In this document: positions 14,414-17,164 of the stretch, one piece after another
Position numbering within the stretch: position 1 is the stretch's first letter
Layout: each line of letters starts with the position of its first letter
Assembly (NCBI GenBank): GCA_902476645.1
Contig: CABSEG010000065.1
Location: 1 to 17,164 of the forward strand
Reading direction: 5' to 3'
DNA length: 17,164 nt
Source: an uncultured Lachnospiraceae bacterium
GTDB taxonomy: Bacteria; Bacillota; Clostridia; Lachnospirales; Lachnospiraceae
Made by a program: the position numbers and the translations under genes
Notes under the pieces: generated by a model
What the model saw: the letters and a program-made list of their open reading frames with translations, nothing else
What the model was told of the DNA's origin: nothing
Database searches by the model: none

Positions 14414-15466
14414 TCATATCTGCGTCTGTATGTAATTGTAAATCATCTGATAGCCTTCGGCTGTATAATGGATTCCATCCGTGGTCAAGTTTCCCTTCGG
14501 CTTTACCTGACCGCTTTCCATCAAATACGTATATACATCCACATAGTTTTCCGGAAAGGCAGCCTGCATCTGCGCATTAAAAACCTGTATCTGTTGATTC
14601 GTTACCGCATATCCGGTCTTCTTTGCCAGTTTCTGCTCCACCGGATAGACGGAGGCATACAGGAATCTCGCCTGGGGATAAGAAGTCATAAGTTCCCGAT
14701 AAAGATCGATGTACAAATCAAGATTTCCCAAATCGTTAATCCCAAAGTTAAAAATAACCGTAGATGCCGGCGCCGCTGCAAGCTGTTTCTCCAGTTTCTT
14801 TCGCGCCTTTGTGGAAAGCCATTGATATCCTTCTCCCACTTTTCCGATGTAGATAGCCTCGCCGCCGATACTCTGATGTAATCCCACCGTTCTGGAATCT
14901 CCTGCAAAAATCAAGGCCGACTCTTCCTTCTGTTCTGGTGCAGGTGCCGTGCTGATGGCCGCCTGGCTTGCACTGGAAATGACCTGTCTTCCCTTTTTAT
15001 CCAACAAGACACCGTCCACAGTACAATTTTTATACATTACGCCTTTTTTTCGGAAACAATACCGCTCGTCTCCGATGTTCTGCCATCCCGTCACGGCAAC
15101 TCCGGTCTCCGGTGAAAAATAATATCGTTTTCCTTTAATATTCTTCCAGCCCGTATGCAGGGCACCTGACTTTTTCAGGAAATAAATCTTACCCCGGTAA
15201 CTCTTCTTTCCGGTAGCCATATAACCTTTTTTATTAAAAAAATAAATGTCTCCGTCAATTCTCAGCCATTTATTCTTTGGATATTTTCCATTGTAGAACT
15301 GGTACCACCAGCCCTTTGCATCCTTTCTCCAATATCCGGCCTTCGCCTCAGCTGTCCGCTCAATCACGTTTTTACCGGATGCCTCAGCTTTCATGGTCTG
15401 CCCCATGCCTGCCAGACATAACACCAATAAACACATCAGGACTGCAACAGGAATTCTCCGTCTCAT
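14414..15466 (-). CDS. Secreted SGNH/GDSL-type hydrolase with cell-wall-binding repeats
   Basis: A probable extracellular esterase/lipase-fold enzyme held on the cell wall. The 350-aa protein has a signal peptide (MRRRIP, hydrophobic 7-20, likely cleavage near AEA-S at 29-30). Then come about five choline-binding-type repeats of 18-20 residues (about 45-160; GWWYQFYNGKY, GDIYFFNKKGYMATG, GKIYFLKKSGALHTGW, GKRYYFSPETGVAVTGW and a diverged fifth). A linker rich in Ala, Ser and Pro (165-182) leads to an SGNH domain: GDSR (Ser191), a Gly-rich block, GIND (Asn244), and the C-terminal DGIHY (Asp330, His333). The catalytic set looks complete. ATG 15466 (GGAGAG 7 nt upstream) is preferred over TTG 15493. 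The substrate, perhaps an acyl or acetyl group on a wall polymer, is not shown by the sequence. Confidence 0.88.
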   Translation of the reverse strand: MRRRIPVAVLMCLLVLCLAGMGQTMKAEASGKNVIERTAEAKAGYWRKDAKGWWYQFYNGKYPKNKWLRIDGDIYFFNKKGYMATGKKSYRGKIYFLKKSGALHTGWKNIKGKRYYFSPETGVAVTGWQNIGDERYCFRKKGVMYKNCTVDGVLLDKKGRQVISSASQAAISTAPAPEQKEESALIFAGDSRTVGLHQSIGGEAIYIGKVGEGYQWLSTKARKKLEKQLAAAPASTVIFNFGINDLGNLDLYIDLYRELMTSYPQARFLYASVYPVEQKLAKKTGYAVTNQQIQVFNAQMQAAFPENYVDVYTYLMESGQVKPKGNLTTDGIHYTAEGYQMIYNYIQTQI

Positions 15467-15535
15467 GATTCTACTCTCCACGTTTCTTTTCAAATATATT
15501 TCATATTTGTTACATTTTCCGTGCTATCGTTCTTA

Positions 15536-15564
15536 ACTATATCACATTTTCTTTACAATTGCAA
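15536..15564 (-). promoter_or_regulatory. Promoter of the SGNH hydrolase gene
   Basis: Minus-strand -35 TTGCAA (15564-15559, 4 of 6), 17-nt spacer, -10 TATAGT (15541-15536, 5 of 6). It leaves a leader of about 60 nt before the ATG and follows the upstream terminator by 19 nt. Confidence 0.68.
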
Positions 15565-15582
15565 GTTTTTCTTAAGAAATAC

Positions 15583-15620
15583 AAAAAGGCCGAAGCCAAA
15601 TATCTTATTTGACTTCAGCC
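15583..15620 (-). terminator. Terminator after the formate/nitrite channel gene
   Basis: A 15-bp stem on the minus strand (15620-15606 with 15602-15588), fully paired with two G-U pairs, closed by AGA and followed by five U residues (15587-15583). It starts 14 nt after the channel stop. Confidence 0.92.
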
Positions 15621-15633
15621 CCGCCATTTGTTT

Positions 15634-16401
15634 TTATTTTTCCTTGGAAATCATATAGTAAGGAACGGATACAAACAAAATAGCTCCTACCATATTTCCC
15701 AATGTCACTACCAGCAAATTATAGAAATAACCTCCGATGCTGACAGCTGCGTCTCCTGCATTTAATAATCCAACCCCCATGATGCTCATGTTTGCCACGC
15801 TATGCTCAAATCCGCAAATCATAAAGACAAAGATGCACCAAAATACCATGATTAGCCTTGCCACTTCATTTTTCAGCTTAATGCTGCACCAAACAGCCAG
15901 ACATACTAAAATATTACAAAAGACGGCTCTGGTAAACATCTGTCCTAAAGGCAGTCCCATCTTGGTGGCTGCAGAAGCTGCAAAATGTTCGCCTACGGCT
16001 CCTGTTGGAATACCTGTAAGTTGGAAAACCAATACACAAAGAATGGAACCCACAAAGTTACCCACATAACAGACAATCCAAAGTTTAATGGTATCTCCCC
16101 AGGAAACTTCTTTTTTCAATGAAGCGGATGCCATCACAAAATTGTTTCCCGTAAACAACTCCGCTCCTGCTGCAATCACAAGGCTTAAAGCTGCTGCAAA
16201 ACAAAATGCCATCACGGCCTTCATCATCGGGTCGTTTGCCTCCTTTAACGGAGTTCCCATCACAAACGTGATAAAAGATCCAAAGGAAATAAACATGCCC
16301 GCTACCATGGACGAAATAAAATATCCGGCAGGATTTTTTTTCAACAGATTATTCTTACCCACCCCTGCCTTACATACTGCCTGAAACTCCTCTTGAAACA
16401 T
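15634..16401 (-). CDS. Formate/nitrite transporter (FNT) family channel
   Basis: A pentameric inner-membrane channel for small monovalent anions such as formate or nitrite. The 255-aa protein has the usual six membrane segments, the early motif AGAELFTGNN (78-87) and the family signature GFEHSVANM (197-205) with the central pore His200. The open frame continues up to 16494 through the leader hairpin, but ATG 16401 starts at the normal N-terminus (MFQEEFQAV) and has GGAGG and GAGGGG upstream, so it is preferred. It lies 109 nt downstream of fhs in the same direction, and this neighbour makes formate the likely substrate (FocA-like). FNT proteins cannot be told apart as formate or nitrite channels on these motifs alone. 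A leader hairpin may control its translation. Confidence 0.92.
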   Translation of the reverse strand: MFQEEFQAVCKAGVGKNNLLKKNPAGYFISSMVAGMFISFGSFITFVMGTPLKEANDPMMKAVMAFCFAAALSLVIAAGAELFTGNNFVMASASLKKEVSWGDTIKLWIVCYVGNFVGSILCVLVFQLTGIPTGAVGEHFAASAATKMGLPLGQMFTRAVFCNILVCLAVWCSIKLKNEVARLIMVFWCIFVFMICGFEHSVANMSIMGVGLLNAGDAAVSIGGYFYNLLVVTLGNMVGAILFVSVPYYMISKEK

Positions 16402-16410
16402 TTCCCCTCT

Positions 16411-16492
16411 ACCTCCTTTATAAAGACTGCTACACATTTCTGTTTCGAAAGATAAGGAGGTTGCCTTTCCCCCCAGGAACCCGGCAACCTCC
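16411..16492 (-). promoter_or_regulatory. fhs-FNT leader hairpin with alternative pairing to the FNT ribosome site
   Basis: On the minus strand, GGAGGTTGCC (16492-16483) pairs perfectly over 10 bp with GGCAACCTCC (16465-16456) across a 17-nt G-rich loop. The second arm plus following bases (ACCTCCTT, 16461-16454) is also perfectly complementary over 8 nt to AAGGAGGT (16418-16411), the FNT ribosome binding region. The two pairings exclude each other. The stem is followed only by TTATCTTTC, so it is a poor terminator. Function is inferred. Confidence 0.45.
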
Positions 16493-16510
16493 ACTATTTG
16501 TTACGAATTA

Positions 16511-17164
16511 TTAGAATAATCCGGAAATCTTTCCGTTTTCATCTACATCGATTCTCTCTGCTGCCGGTACCTTCGGAAGTCCTGGCATGGTCATGATTTC
16601 ACCTGTCAAGGCTACGATAAATCCTGCACCTGCGGAAATTTTCAGGTTGCGGACGGTAACTTCGAAGTCTGTGGGCGCACCCAGCTTGTTCTGGTCATCG
16701 GTCAGGCTATACTGTGTCTTTGCGACGCAAATCGGGCAGTTGCCAAATCCAAGGGCCTCCAACTGTTTTGCCTGCTTCTGAGCATTCGCTGTCAGAACTG
16801 CTCTCTTGCCTCCATAGATCTTCTGTACGATGGCATTCAGCTTATCCTCAATACTGCCCTCCAGTTCATAAGAGTAGGTAAAGTCATTGGGCTGTTCTAC
16901 CAGCTCGATTACTTTCTCAGCCAAGGCAATTCCGCCTTCTCCACCCTTAGCCCATACTTCAGAAAGGGCTACATTTACGCCGAGTTCTTTACATTTTTCT
17001 TCTACCAAATCCAATTCGGCCTTGGTATCGGTGGGGAATGCATTGATGGCAACTACGCAGGGCAGTTTATATACATTCTTAATATTACTTACGTGTTTCA
17101 GCAGGTTTGGAAGTCCCTTCTCCAACGCTTCCAGATTCTCGTTATTCAGATCTGCCTTGGCAAC
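16511..17164 (-). CDS. fhs: Formate-tetrahydrofolate ligase, C-terminal part (5' end outside window)
   Basis: Uses ATP to join formate to tetrahydrofolate, giving 10-formyl-THF for purine synthesis, the Wood-Ljungdahl methyl branch or serine/glycine metabolism. The window holds the last 217 residues of a protein normally about 556 aa; the frame is open to the window edge. Recognisable family stretches are NNENLEALEKGLPNLLKH, NAFPTDTKAEL, WAKGGEGGIALAEKV, VAKTQYSLTDDQ, FEVTVRNLKISAGAGF and the C-terminal MTMPGLPKVPAA. The P-loop and N-terminal domains lie upstream of the window. No truncation is seen in this part. A formate/nitrite-family channel gene follows, which supports formate traffic across the membrane. 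Confidence 0.95.
   Translation of the reverse strand, partial: VAKADLNNENLEALEKGLPNLLKHVSNIKNVYKLPCVVAINAFPTDTKAELDLVEEKCKELGVNVALSEVWAKGGEGGIALAEKVIELVEQPNDFTYSYELEGSIEDKLNAIVQKIYGGKRAVLTANAQKQAKQLEALGFGNCPICVAKTQYSLTDDQNKLGAPTDFEVTVRNLKISAGAGFIVALTGEIMTMPGLPKVPAAERIDVDENGKISGLF

Noticed and set aside
16456..16492. Hairpin between fhs and the FNT gene as an intrinsic terminator
   Set aside because: The stem is good but is followed by TTATCTTTC, not a run of U, and the loop is long.
16402..16494. N-terminal extension of the FNT channel to 16494
   Set aside because: The extension would translate the leader hairpin, and family N-termini match the start at 16401.
1..17164. tRNA, rRNA, CRISPR array, prophage or complete insertion sequence
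   Set aside because: No cloverleaf-like sequence, spaced direct repeats, transposase, integrase or phage structural genes were seen on reading both strands.

Overview
This 17.2 kb window looks like ordinary chromosome of a low-to-mid GC Clostridia, most likely a Lachnospiraceae member. The basis is the protein families present: a CdaA/CdaR pair, a stand-alone MreB, RecD2, a ComFC without ComFA, a clostridial-type citrate synthase, formate-tetrahydrofolate ligase and a T-box leader. Nearly every gene lies on the minus strand, so operons read from high to low coordinates. Only one confident gene is on the plus strand. I see no phage, CRISPR array, rRNA or tRNA, and no complete insertion sequence.

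Layout from high to low coordinates. (1) 16511-17164: the 3' part of fhs, then a formate/nitrite-family channel (15634-16401). A leader hairpin between them can also pair with the channel's ribosome binding site. Together they suggest formate exchange tied to one-carbon metabolism. (2) 14414-15466: a secreted SGNH/GDSL esterase with choline-binding-type cell-wall repeats. It converges on a 69-aa membrane protein (14182-14391, plus strand), with a shared terminator. (3) 12115-13986: a MarR-family regulator with its own promoter and palindromic operator, coupled to a citrate synthase gene broken by a frameshift. (4) 11667-12114: a noncoding stretch with two back-to-back terminators and a possible small plus-strand RNA. 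(5) 10668-11666: mreB with its own promoter and terminator.

(6) 3732-10572: a long, tightly packed run, recD2, comFC, two unknown membrane proteins, cdaA (c-di-AMP synthase), cdaR (its regulator) and ptsH (HPr). Several genes overlap, which implies translational coupling. The two unknown membrane proteins directly upstream of cdaA are candidates for uncharacterised partners of the c-di-AMP module. (7) 63-3715: a promoter, a T-box leader whose specifier reads UGG (tryptophan), and an ABC transporter of the TrpXYZ type (lipoprotein, permease, ATPase), followed by dUTPase.

The points most worth a second look are the tryptophan-specific T-box that assigns a substrate to the transporter, the frameshifted citrate synthase, the membrane proteins coupled to cdaA, the possible Shine-Dalgarno switch ahead of the formate channel, and the candidate small RNA at 11.9-12.03 kb. 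All calls come from reading the sequence; no database search or folding program was run.
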